A stretch of 64,000 bases of DNA from Rhynchopus sp. YZ270_cl-10. Taxonomy: Eukaryota > Euglenozoa > Diplonemea > Diplonemida > Diplonemidae. The first letter of the stretch is position 1; the number at the start of each line of letters is the position of its first letter. Both the position numbers and the translations under genes were made by a program. Below the pieces are notes generated by a model. That model ran no database searches. It saw only the letters and a list, made by a program, of their open reading frames with translations, and was not told where the DNA came from. The stretch spans positions 434,001 to 498,000 of the forward strand of contig OZ037918.1 of assembly GCA_964035575.1 (NCBI GenBank), given 5' to 3'. Below, one piece after another: positions 1-11,200 of this stretch.

Positions 1-690
1 TGGGTCTCTCCCGCAAGTGTGCGGAAGGGTTGTGTTCTTGCTGTGTACGTCTGAAGGTTTGGTTTGAGGGTTGAGTTTGGGCTTGGGATTAGGGACAGTT
101 GATGGGTAATGATGCAGGGTGGAGGGGGTTTCTTTTTGTTTTTTGAGTCGATAGCAGAAAATAAAAAGACACAACAGAACAAAACCACTGTTTCCTGCGT
201 TCAGGGTGGGAGAGTGGAGGTGGGGGGCCTGAAGCTAACAAAAAGCGTGAATTTTGACACATGAAACTTTTCGCTAAGGTCAAAAAAGTTTACTACAAAT
301 GTCGTTCCCCACTTTAAACATGTCCCGTGCAATGCTATACCCCAGACAGAGCAAAACTAAAAACATATAAACGCACATAGACAACTATCAAAACGAACCT
401 GCTGCCAAAAATTTATACGAACTGTCTGGAGACAGACAAAGGCTGCGGGGAAATGTAGGGAACAAATCAAAGATTATTTTTAAAAAAAAAACCCTGTGTG
501 GCAAACGGGGAGGTGACCTCCGTAAAACGGCAACCCGCACGTCCTAGATGTGAAAAACGGCACCAGCTGGGACACGGTCCCGGGTTTACTCTGGATAGAA
601 CAAAAAAGAGCGGCCACACTGCCTCGGCAGCGCTAAAGAGACGAGAGTGAATACCAAGTAAAAATAAAAAAAAAAAAAAAAAAAAAAAAG

Positions 691-735
691 GTTGGAAAGA
701 TGAACATAGGCCTTTTGTGCCTAGTCGCCTTAAAC
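691..735 (+). repeat. Dispersed hairpin repeat, copy A
   Basis: AAGATGAACA, then TAGGC-CTTTTGT-GCCTA, then GTCGCCTT. It shares the layout AAGATGAnn-stem-loop-stem-GTCACCTT with copies near 1107, 62265, 63071 and 63853, while the stem sequence changes in a paired way. Counterpart in unit 2: 23141-23185. Confidence 0.55.
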
Positions 736-799
736 TTTTTTTGAGCCGAGGGGAAAACAATAATTCGTGTGTTTTTTTTTTTTTTTTTTTTTTTTTTTT

Positions 800-860
800 G
801 ATAAATTGTTGGAGTAGTGCAGTTGCCTCGGTAGTGTTGCCACAGTTGTGCAAGCTCCAC
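800..860 (-). repeat. SINE-like 61-bp core with poly(A) tail, copy 1a
   Basis: On the minus strand the core runs from GTGGAGCTTGCACAACTGTG to ...CAACAATTTATC and is followed directly by about 29 A. A second copy at 1826-1886 differs at about four positions and is followed by AAAAAC repeats. A shared core with differing A-rich 3' tails is the usual mark of retroposed short elements. No target-site duplication was identified and no clean pol III A/B box pair is present. Confidence 0.5.
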
Positions 861-1106
861 TTTTTTTATATTTATAAATTGCTGTTGTACTGAACTGAAG
901 GAACCACATTCCTATTGGTCGAGCATTCCTTTCTGATATTTAATTTTGAGAATGGGGAAGGGCATAAAAAGTTGGAGGGAATAAAAAAAGAGGCTTTGAA
1001 AGGGACTAAACCTGACACATGCCCTGTGTGAACAAATACGCACACCTTTTCAAAAATGCAGCGAAGTGAGTGCAGATGGAATGTGGCGATACAATATAAA
1101 AAAAAG

Positions 1107-1153
1107 AAAAGTTTATAAGATGATCCTAAGCCTCTCGTGCTTAGTCACCTTTA
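1107..1153 (+). repeat. Dispersed hairpin repeat, copy B
   Basis: AAAAGTTTATAAGATGATC, then CTAAGC-CTCTCGT-GCTTAG, then TCACCTTT. Perfect 6-bp stem. Counterpart in unit 2: 23557-23603. Confidence 0.6.
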
Positions 1154-1681
1154 AAAAATAGGATAGAACAAAATAATTCCAATAAAAACCCTGGCAAACG
1201 AGAACGGAGTACGCAAAGTGTATGGGTTCAAACACCATCACGGAACTTTCTCGTTCCCAGGTTTCTTAAAGTTGGGGTTGCAAACACGGGCACTTATGTG
1301 TATTTTCTTTTTTCCCGTTCGTGTGAGCAAACGGGTGGAAAGGTTCAGTTTTTTCTTCTTTGAGGAACTGAGATACAGTTCTTGCAAAAATAATTCAAGA
1401 ATACAAAACAAAGATGGAAAAGAAGGAGAGAAAAAAAACATCGAAGTCATTAATAGCCCTCTACAACATTCCCCACGACACCACAAGTTATCAATCCGTT
1501 GCCAGTTGCTAACGTGTCATACGGAGTCAGTAAAGCCCCGCTAAATTACATGTCTGCACTCATGTGTTGCCGGGGTGGTTGATTTTGTTTTTATTCTCTC
1601 TTTTCTTTTCCCTTTTTTTTTTTTTTTTTTTTTCCTTTTTTTTATGATATTCTGCACTTATTCCCGTGCAAATTATAAGGG

Positions 1682-1825
1682 GTTTTGTTTTTGTTTTTGT
1701 TTTTGTTTTTGTTTTTGTTTTTGTTTTTGTTTTTGTTTTTGTTTTTGTTTTTGTTTTTGTTTTTGTTTTTGTTTTTGTTTTTGTTTTTGTTTTTGTTTTT
1801 GTTTTTGTTTTTGTTTTTGTTTTTT
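1682..1825. repeat. (GTTTTT)n microsatellite, about 24 repeats
   Basis: Nearly perfect hexanucleotide array. It gives spurious Phe/Cys and Lys/Asn open frames. The array in unit 2 (24132-24275) appears the same length, notable for such an unstable sequence. Confidence 0.95.
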
Positions 1826-1886
1826 GATGAATTGTTGGAGTAGTGTAGTTGCCTCGGTTGTGTTGCCACAGTTGTGCAATCTCCAC
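1826..1886 (-). repeat. SINE-like 61-bp core with (AAAAAC)n tail, copy 1b
   Basis: Same core as 800-860, with the tail running into the hexanucleotide array at 1682-1825. Confidence 0.5.
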
Positions 1887-2257
1887 TGTCTTGTTTTTTT
1901 TTTTTTTTTGAGTGGGGAGTGGGGATGAGGAACAGTAGAATGTGGGATATGGGATATGAGAAATGGGCGTGGTGTGGGAAAAGGAATGCTCGACAAACAA
2001 AAAAAAAAAAAAAGAAGAAGAAGAAGAAAATATGCCAAAAGCCATGTGCATCACAAACAAGAAGAAAACTATGTAATAACTGAGGTCAGGGTACTCGTAG
2101 ACGTTGTTTCTCGCCAAGAGAAGTACCCTCGCAACAATGACAGTCGGTGTGGGGGGGGAAATACATAACACAAAACAAAAAAAAAAATAAAAACTGTAGA
2201 AAAGTCTGCTAGGGGGAACAGGAAAGGGGAAAGGGGAAAGGAACATCACAAGGTCCT

Positions 2258-5200
2258 TCAGATGTCGTCGTCGTTGCCCTTTGCAGACATCTCCTCGCTC
2301 TGAAGAAGCGACTCCTCGGGGTCGGCATCGGCACCGCCACGGCTTGGGCTGCGCACACCCAGGTTCTCGTCGTCACCCTCCTCGACCTCGGCCTCGAACT
2401 GCTTGTTCCACTTCTCGTCGTCAGCCTCAGTCTGCTGCTGCTTGCGTCTGCAAAGGAGGAAGGCAAGCAGGAAGCACAGGCAGCACAGCAGCAGGAGCAG
2501 CGGAAGCAGCCAGCACAGGATGCAGTCGTCGTCGTCGTCGCCTCCCTCGTTCGACGCCCCCGCGGAGATGTTCGTGCCGTTCTGCACAACAACAACGTCC
2601 ATGCACAGGCTGGCGTCGGTGTTGTACTCGCACGCTGGGTCCTCGTCACACACCGGCTGCTCCGAGTAGTCCACGCACCTCATGCCGATGCATGTGGTCG
2701 CTGCTGTGACGGCAACATCGCCGGTCTGTGGGGCAATGCAGTGGCACTCCCAGTTGTTCGCCTCCTTCACGTTCGGGTCCACGCACATCTGGCCCGCAGC
2801 CTTGCAGATATCGTTCTCACATGTCGCACACGTCGAGATGCACTCGTCCGTCCCACATTCCGCCACCGCCATCACAGCAGGCACGCCAGTTGTTGGCGCC
2901 ACACACTGGCACGTCCAGTCGTCTGCGACATCCGGTCTCGGGTCAACGCAGGTCTGTCCCTTCGAGGTGCACACGTCAGACTTTGCCTTGTCTGCGCACT
3001 CTCCGGTGAAGGTGCACGTCGCCGCAGCCTTCACACCCTCACCCACAGCGGGGCTTGGGCAGCGGCACACCCAGTTGTCTGTTGCTGTCTTGTCGGTGTC
3101 AACGCACTGTGTTGTGGTTGTGGTTGCGGTTGTGGTTGTGGTTGTTTTGTGGTGTATAATGTATTGGCGATAATGCGGAACATAAAAGGTAAAAAAGGGG
3201 AGGTATAAATCGGTCCTTTAAATAGCACCAATAAGAACTCGGCGAGGAAAACACACGCACGGTGGGTGGGTGGTTGGTTGGTTGGTTGGTTGGTTGGTGG
3301 TTGGGGGAGCGTGGGAGGGAAGAGCCTGGAAGAATATCCATACCATCTGTCCGTTGTTGCTGCAGACTACTGCGTTGGCGGCATCCAGGCACTCGTTCGT
3401 GAGGCACACGGCAGCTGCGGCCTGAGCCTCCCCTGTGGTGTGCTCACCCTGGCACACACACGTCCAGTCGTTCAGGCTGCTCGCAGTCTGCACGGGGTCC
3501 TTGCACATCTGCTGTGCAGACGTGCACACTGCGTTGTTTGCAGCGATTGCGCACTCGTCAACAACTGTGTGAGGTATGGTGTGTATGTGTGAAGAGCAAA
3601 AGAGGACGGAAAAAAGAAAAAGAAAAGATGCAAATACGAAACCCCCGAAAGCCTAAAAGACAACCAAAAGAGGACAGAACACATACCACAAGTTGCACGC
3701 ACAGCCACAGCCGACGCGCCAGTCGCCGGTGCCATGCACTCGCACATCCAGTCTCCGAGCGAGGCAAACGTCGTCTGTGGGTCGACGCAACGCTGGCTAA
3801 GACCCTCACCACATGCGTTCCCGTTCCCGTCACCCTTGTCCGCACACGACGCGCACTGCGTGGAGCACTCGTCCAGCACACACACTGCAGGCTCCATCAT
3901 ACCCGCAGTCTTCGTGGACGCAGGGTCCGAACAGCGGCACTCCCAGTCGTCAACATCGTCCTGGTCGAAGCAGTACTGTCCCTCCCCGCACTTGTTCAGG
4001 TTGTCTGCGCATTCGCCGGTTCCAGCTGTGCGGGAAGGAGGAGGGGGTGGTGGTTGGTGTTGAGGGGAGGAAGGGAGGAAGGGAGGAAGGGAGGAAGGGA
4101 GGGGGTGTCCGTGGCAATGGCAGTGGCAGTGGCAGTGGCAGTGATGTGGTGAATGGTAGCGTAAGAACGGCAATGACAAAAGGACAATGATAGGAAATAA
4201 AGAATAACTAATGAAGGAAAAAGGGGAAAGGGGGAAAAGAAGAAAAAAATAATAATAACCATACTGCATGTAGCAACTGCCCCGGTCGCTTCCCCTGTGG
4301 ACGAACCCTGGCACACGCACTCCCAGTCGTTCAGCGAGTCCTCAGTCGGGTTGCTGTCACGGCACGTCTGTCCCGCCACACTGCAGATGGTCACGTTCGT
4401 GCACTCGTTGTACTCACATGTGGCCACAGGAGCAAGGGCCTGCTTCCCCTCGGAGAACGGACAGCGGCACTCCCAGTCTCCGCTGACAGTCGGGGACTTG
4501 TCAAGGTCAACACAGATCTGGTTCTTCTCAACACACACGTTGGTGGCCTTCGCAGCTGCCGGGGCATCCGCAGGGGCAGGTGTCGTCACAAAGGTGCAGG
4601 TCTGGCGCTGTGCGATCAGGTTCTTGCACTGGTCCTTGCCCTTGTTGTAGGCAGAGTCGGCAAGGAAGCACCAGTCCCCTGTGGCCGACTCGTCTGGGTT
4701 GCAGCATGCAGTGGTGCAAGGCTCGCTGTAGCCGGGTCCTGCCATCCCGGGGATGTCCCCGTTCCCGCCCTCTGCCATCGCCGTCCATCCGCACGCGCAC
4801 TCACACCCGTCGGTGGTGAAGCGGCTGAAGTGTCCGCACTGGCGCGCACCCTTGTTCGTCACAGCCGTGCACTCGTCAATCGTGCAGGCGTCCACAGCCT
4901 TGGCCACAGCAACCTCCAGTGCCGGTGCCTCACACATGCACATCCAGTTGGACAGCATCGTCGCCGACGTGTCAGGGTCTGTGCACGTCTGTCCCGCAGC
5001 AGTGCACACGTTCACAGACTTCTTCCCTGTGCGCGCGCATGTCGGGCAGATGTCCGTGCACTCGTCGACCATGCACGACGCAGCCTGCTTCACCCCCATC
5101 TCCCCATGGAAGGGCGCAATGCACGCGCAGCGCCAGGCGCCCACGTCGGCCGCGTCAGCGCCTCCGACACACTTCTGTCCCACGCTGATGCACGTCTGGC

Positions 5201-8200
5201 GGTTTTCCTCCACGTCGCACGCATCCGTGTACACGCACGTTGCCACACCACCGGGCATCGACCCCGTCGACCCTGCGGGGCACTCGCACACCCAGTCGCC
5301 CAGGCTTGTCGCTGCAGTGTCGCTGTCCTGGCAGGTCTGCCCCACCTCAATGCACACCTTCCCGCTCGTGTGGCACTCGTCCAGAACGCACGACGCAACG
5401 CCGCCCATCGCCGCACCAGACGCCGGCGAACGGCAGATGCACGACCAGTCGTTCAGGTTGTCAGCAGATGCGTCCGCGCAGTCCTGTCCCGCCGACTCGC
5501 ACGTCACCCCGTGGATCACGCACTCGTTCACAGCACACACCGCTGCTGCCCCGATCTTCTCCCCAGCCCCGTCCTGGCACATGCACGCCCAGTCCTCGCG
5601 GCTGTCGGGCGACGTGTTCTTGTCGACGCAGGCCTGTCCTGCATCAAGGCAAATGTGCGACAGCGCCTGCTTTGCACATCCCGTGCACTCCTGCGTGCAC
5701 TCGTCAAGCACACACACGGCAGGGCCGTTGAGCATCTCCCCGGCAAGCGGCTTGCTGCACTCGCAGTACCAGTCGTTGTCCTTCTCCTTGCACACCTGCC
5801 CGGCACCGCACGCCGCCCCGTTCGCAGCGCACAGGGTTGTCACCGCACACGTAGGCGCAGGGCCACCAATCTTGCTCCCGTCGTTCGGGTTCTCACACTG
5901 GCACACCCAGTTGTCCAGCGAGTCGGAGTCCTTCTTCGAGTCCAGGCAGTGCTGGCCAGCCTGCGAGCAGATCTCCCCGCCGTTCGCCTTGCCCCCGTTC
6001 CACGTCGCCGGCACAGTGCACTCGTCCAGCTGGCACTGTGCGAGCTCGCCCACAGCGCCCTGTCCGGTGTACGGCCACGAGCACTCGCACATCCAGTCTC
6101 CGAGCACCGTCGTGTCTCTGTCAACGCACAGCTGCACAGACTTCCCGAAGTTGTTCAGCATCGACTTGCACACCATTGCATTCTCCGGGATGGCGCACTC
6201 GTCCACCTGGCACGCCGCAGCCGCAGCGCGCTGCGAACCCACCGACGGGGCCTGGCACTTGCACCACCAGTCCCCGGTGCTCGCAGGGTCGGTGTTCGCG
6301 TCCTCACACAGCTGGTTTGCCGACAGACAGGCGTGTGTCTTCGACCCGGGCACAGTGGCGCATGTCCCGCAGCTCACCGCGCACTCGTCCAGGTGGCAGA
6401 CAGCAGGCGCCGCAACCTTTGCCTCCCCAGTCTGCGGGCTCACGCACGCGCAGGTCCAGTCCCCAGTTGCCGGGCTCAGGTCCACGCAGGTCTGGCCCAT
6501 GTTCGTGCACACGTCCGAAATTGCCTTCGTCGCACACTCCTCCGTGAACGTGCACACTGCCGGGCGTGCCTGCGCAGCCTCCCCGGACGCTGTCGCAGGG
6601 CAGCTGCACCACCAGTCCCCACGTGAGTTCGGCGACATGTCCTTGTCGAAGCACATCTGGCCAGCCTCAGCGCAGGTCTTTTCGTTCACAATGCACTCGT
6701 CAAACGTGCACACTGCCACTCCGCCGAGCTTCTTCCCGACAGCCGGGTCGTGGCACTCGCAGAACCAGTCGTCGTCCTTCGTCACGTCGGGGTCAACGCA
6801 CGCCTGGTCGCTCTTTCCGCACACAGCGCCAGCACCCTCGCACTCGGCGACTGCGCACGCCGCCACGGACGCCACAGCGCTCGACGTCTTCCCCCCAACC
6901 GCAGCAGCGCACTCGCACCTCCAGTCCCTCGTGTGTGCCGGGTCGGTGCTGCCCTCCACGCAGGTCTGTCCCGCCGCCTCGCACATCGTCTTCCCAGTCG
7001 CATCCACTGCGCACGTCACGCACTGCGCCACGCATTCGTCAAGCACACACGTGAGCGCATCCGCTGCCGGTGCCTCCACAGAGAACGCACCCGGCTCCCC
7101 CGTCTGCGGGGACATGCAGTCGCAGCGGCCCCTTCCGGTGGTGTCCTTGCCGTTGGCAGCCATCTCCGGCACACAGATCTGCCCACGGGCCGAGCAGGTC
7201 TTCCCGTATGCCTGGCACCACGACCCCGGCTTACACACGGCAGGCGCACCCACCACACCGCGGTCGGCCGGTGTCTCCGGGCACACACACATCCAGTCGT
7301 TCTTGCTGTTGATGTCGGTGTTCGCGTCCACACACAGCTGGCCTGCGTTTGCGCACACCTGTGCGTTCGCGGCCTCCAGGCACTCGTCCCACACGCACGC
7401 GGCAACGCGCCCTGTGGCCTGTCCCAGAGACGGCGGCGGGCACACACAGCGCCAGTCGTACGCAATCGTTGCGTTCGGGTCGACGCACGACTGTCCGGAA
7501 GCACCGCACACCTGTGCGTTCACACCCCCGTTCGACTGGCACTCGTCCACAAGACACTTCGCAGGTGCAAGCGACTTCGACCCAGTCATCCCAGTCGGGC
7601 ACACACAGCGCCAGTCCAGCACGTCCGCGGGCGACGTCGACGTCTCCTCACAGCGCTGCCCGTGCTCCTCGCACACGTTCCCGGCCCCCTTGTCCGCACA
7701 CGTCGCGCACTGTGCCGTGCACTCGTTCAGCTTGCACGTTGCAGGCGCCGCACGGGCACTCACACCTGTTGCAGGCTCCACGCACTGGCACACCCAGTCC
7801 CCAGTCACAGTCGTGTCCGGGTCGAAGCAGGTCTGGCCCACCTGTGTGCACACCTCCGCGTGCACATCGCACTCCCCGGTCCAGGAGCAGGTTGCGGGCG
7901 CCTTCACACCCTCCCCTGACGCCCCCTTCGGACACACACACTTCCAGTTGTCGCTTCCCTCCGTGTCCACGCAGAGCTGCCCAACAGCGGCGCACGTCTC
8001 AAAGTTGGTCAGGCACTCGTCCGTCACGCACTTCGCCGGCACCCCGACCGCAGACTCCCCGTAGGCAGGCGCAATGCACTCGCAGCGCCAGTCGCCAACG
8101 TTCTTCGCCGCCGTGTTCGGGTCCACGCACACCTGCCCGGCCCCGCACTTCGCCTCAGCCGCAGCCGCAACAGCCGACCCGGCCGGCAGCACACACGTCT

Positions 8201-11200
8201 GCATGCGCTCCTCCAGCGTCCCGCCCACAGGGCACCCGGCCATGCGGTTCGCAGCGTTGTCCTCCACAATGCACCACGCGCCACCGGCACGGCCAGTCGG
8301 GTTGCAGCACCCGGCAACGCAGTCCGAGTCCAGACCCGGCCCCGACCCAACCAGCGACAGCTCGCGCCAGTTGCACTGGCACTCGCAGCCGTCCACAGTC
8401 TTGCGCGGCACTTCGTTGCAGGTCACCGCCCCGTAGTTCGTCACCTCTGCGCACTCGTCCACCATGCACACCGCAGCACGCCCGGTCGCGCTCAGATCTC
8501 CCCCGGGGCACGTGCACGTCCAGTCGTTCTTCGACGCAACTGTCTTCACCGGGTCCTGGCACGTCTGGCCCATCAGCGTGCACGCGTTTCCGGCACCGCT
8601 GTCTGCGCACGTGTCACACGTGTGCACACACTCGTCCAGCACGCATACCGCCGCCTTCGCCACCTCGAAGACCCCACCGTCTGCGCAGTGGCACTCCCAG
8701 TTCTGCAGCGACGTCGGCGTCGGAACAGGGTCGATGCACACCTGCCCTGCAGCCTTGCACACGTCGAAGTTCTTCTGGATGTTGCACTCGTTCAGGATGC
8801 AGTGCGCAGGCAGGCCCAGGCCTGTCCCAGTCTGGGGCTCCGGGCACGTGCACATGAAGTCGTTCAGCGACACCGGGCTTGTGTTCGGGTCAGTGCATGT
8901 CTGCCCATCCCCGCACGCAGGCTCCTCGGTGCTCAGACGCACGCACTCATCAACGATGCACACAGGGATTGCCAGTGTGCGGTTTCCAACGGCAGGCGGC
9001 TTGCACATGCACATCCAGTCGCTGCTCGAGCGCGCGTCCTTGTTCGGGTCGAAGCAAACGGTGTCCGTGGTGGTGCACACGTTGCCATCGCCGTTGCCGG
9101 TGTCTGCGCATGAGTGGCATTCAACCGCGCACTCGTCCACCTCGCACACGGCCACAACCCCCTTCGCCTGTCCCGTCGCCTTGCCGCTGCAGACGCACGC
9201 CCAGTCGTGCAGCGACGATCCGTCTTTGTTCGCGTCCACGCAGTTCTGTCCCGCCTTCCTGCACAGATCCTTCTCGCACGACGGGCAGGTTTCCTCACAC
9301 TCGTCAAGCACACATGACGCCGCCGTCTGCATACCCGCATCTCCGGTGGCAGGGGCAATGCACTGGCACTCCCAGTCAAACGGCTTCGTTGTGTCGGGGT
9401 CCACACACACCTGACCCTTCTTCGTGCACACCTCGCTCACAACGGCCGCAGCGCACTCGCTCTCCGCCGGGGTGCAGTCAGCCTTCGACATCACAGCGGA
9501 AGCGTTCACCTTGCTGCCTGGGACGCAGTGGCACTCCCAGTCGCCCAGGCTTGCCTCCGTGGGCGTCGGGTCCACGCACACCTGTCCGAACGCGTGGCAG
9601 TTCTCCTCGTGCGTCACACACTCGTCCACCACGCACGCTGCTGCGGGTGCCTTTGCTCCAGCGTCACCCACACTGGGGGGTGGGCACCTGCACTCCCAGT
9701 CGTCCGACGTTGTGAAGTTCACGTCCACACACAGCTGTCCGACAGCCACACAGACGTCCGCGTTCGCAGGCACCGCGCACTCGTCCGTCTCGCACACTGC
9801 CGCATGCCCAATTGCAACCTGTGTCGACTCGGGGCACTGGCACGCCCAGTCACCGAGGACGGTGTACGATGTGTTACCCTCCACGCATGTCTGTCCGGCC
9901 GCCTCGCAGACGTTCTGGGGCTTGGGCTTGTCCTTCTCCGTGAAGTTCACAGCTGTCACACTCTCTTCTGGCTTCGCTGGGTCCACGGCAAGGAACATCT
10001 TGCACTCCAGAACCTCGCAGTTTGCCTTTCCGCCCTCCCTCGTCACCTTGTCGTTCGGGGGTGGGCAAGTGCACTTCCAGAAGCCTTCAATTTCGAGCTC
10101 CGTGTCCACACACGTCTGTCCTGCAGACCTGCACACATCCCCGTACAGGTCACACTCGTCCACAGTGCAGTTCGCCGGCTGCTTCGTCGCAACCCCTGTC
10201 TGCGGCGCCACACACTGGCACTGCCAGTCCGAGAGCGACGCGGCCTCCTTGTTCTTGTCAAAGCAGATCTGTCCCGCATCCTCGCACTCCTTCCTGTGCA
10301 CGTTGCACTCGTCCACAATGCACTTTGCCGCGTCGGCGGTGGCAGAGCCCGTTGCAGGCGACCTGCACACACAGCGCCAGTCCCCCGTGAGCGCAGTGTT
10401 GTCGTCCACACAGTCCTGTCCAGCACCGTTGCAGGTCGACCTGTGCACATCACACTCGTTGATCAGGCACACCGCAGCGGCACCGAGCTTCGACCCAGAC
10501 GCAGGTGCAATGCAGCGGCACTCCCACGAGTTCAGCCCTGTCAGCGGGTCCTTGTCTGTGTCCGCACACGTCTGCCCGGCGTTCGTGCACACAGACCCTG
10601 CACAGGTCGGGCACTGCGACACACACTCGTCAAGCAGGCAGACCGCAGCTGCACCGGCGCCGGGGGTGCCCGTGGCCGGCATCACGCACAGGCAGCGCCA
10701 GTCGCCCTTCGTCGTCTCGTCCGGGTCGTCGCACACCTGTCCTGCCGACGTGCACACGTCGCTGTTGACAGGGTCCTCGCACTCCCCAACCATGACGCAC
10801 TCGGCCGGGCCCTGTGTGCCGACAGCGTTCGTGTGCAGCGGCGGCGCGCACTGGCACACCCAGTCGTTGAGGCTGTACTCGCCCTTGTGCTCGTCGAGGC
10901 ACACCTGGCCGTGTGTCGTGCACACGTGGCCGTGGGTCTTGCACTCGTCCACAAGGCACAGGGCAGGTCCCTTCGTCGCCTGTCCGGACGCTGGCGCCTG
11001 GCAGTGGCACTGCCAGTCGCTCAGGCTGTCCGCGCTCGTGTCGGGGTCCAGACATGTCTGCTTGCTTGCTGCACACACATGTGACGCACGGTCGCACTCA
11101 TCCACCGGGCACGAGGCCACGTTCGCAATTGCACTCTGTGTCGACGGCGGTGGGCACTTGCACATCCAGTCGCTCAGCGATGCGAACGTCGGGTTCGGGT

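Larger units (their letters stand above)
1..2257. other. Intergenic, downstream of giant gene copy 1
   Basis: AT-rich and gene-free. Holds two SINE-like cores (800-860, 1826-1886), two hairpin repeats (691-735, 1107-1153), runs of A and T, and a long GTTTTT array. The open frames here are translations of simple repeats. The 3' UTR of the giant gene must end within it. Confidence 0.8.

Noticed and set aside
1575-2249. Open frames of Lys/Asn, Lys/Thr or Phe/Cys repeats near 1560-2250 and 24010-24699
   Set aside because: Direct translations of the (GTTTTT)n array and A/T runs.
4753-8064. 1,103-codon plus-strand open frame opposite the giant gene (and those at 9424-12654, 15012-20393 and equivalents in unit 2)
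   Set aside because: They are antisense shadows of a GC-rich, repetitive coding sequence; their translations mirror the EGF-like repeat with no signal, fold or start context of their own.
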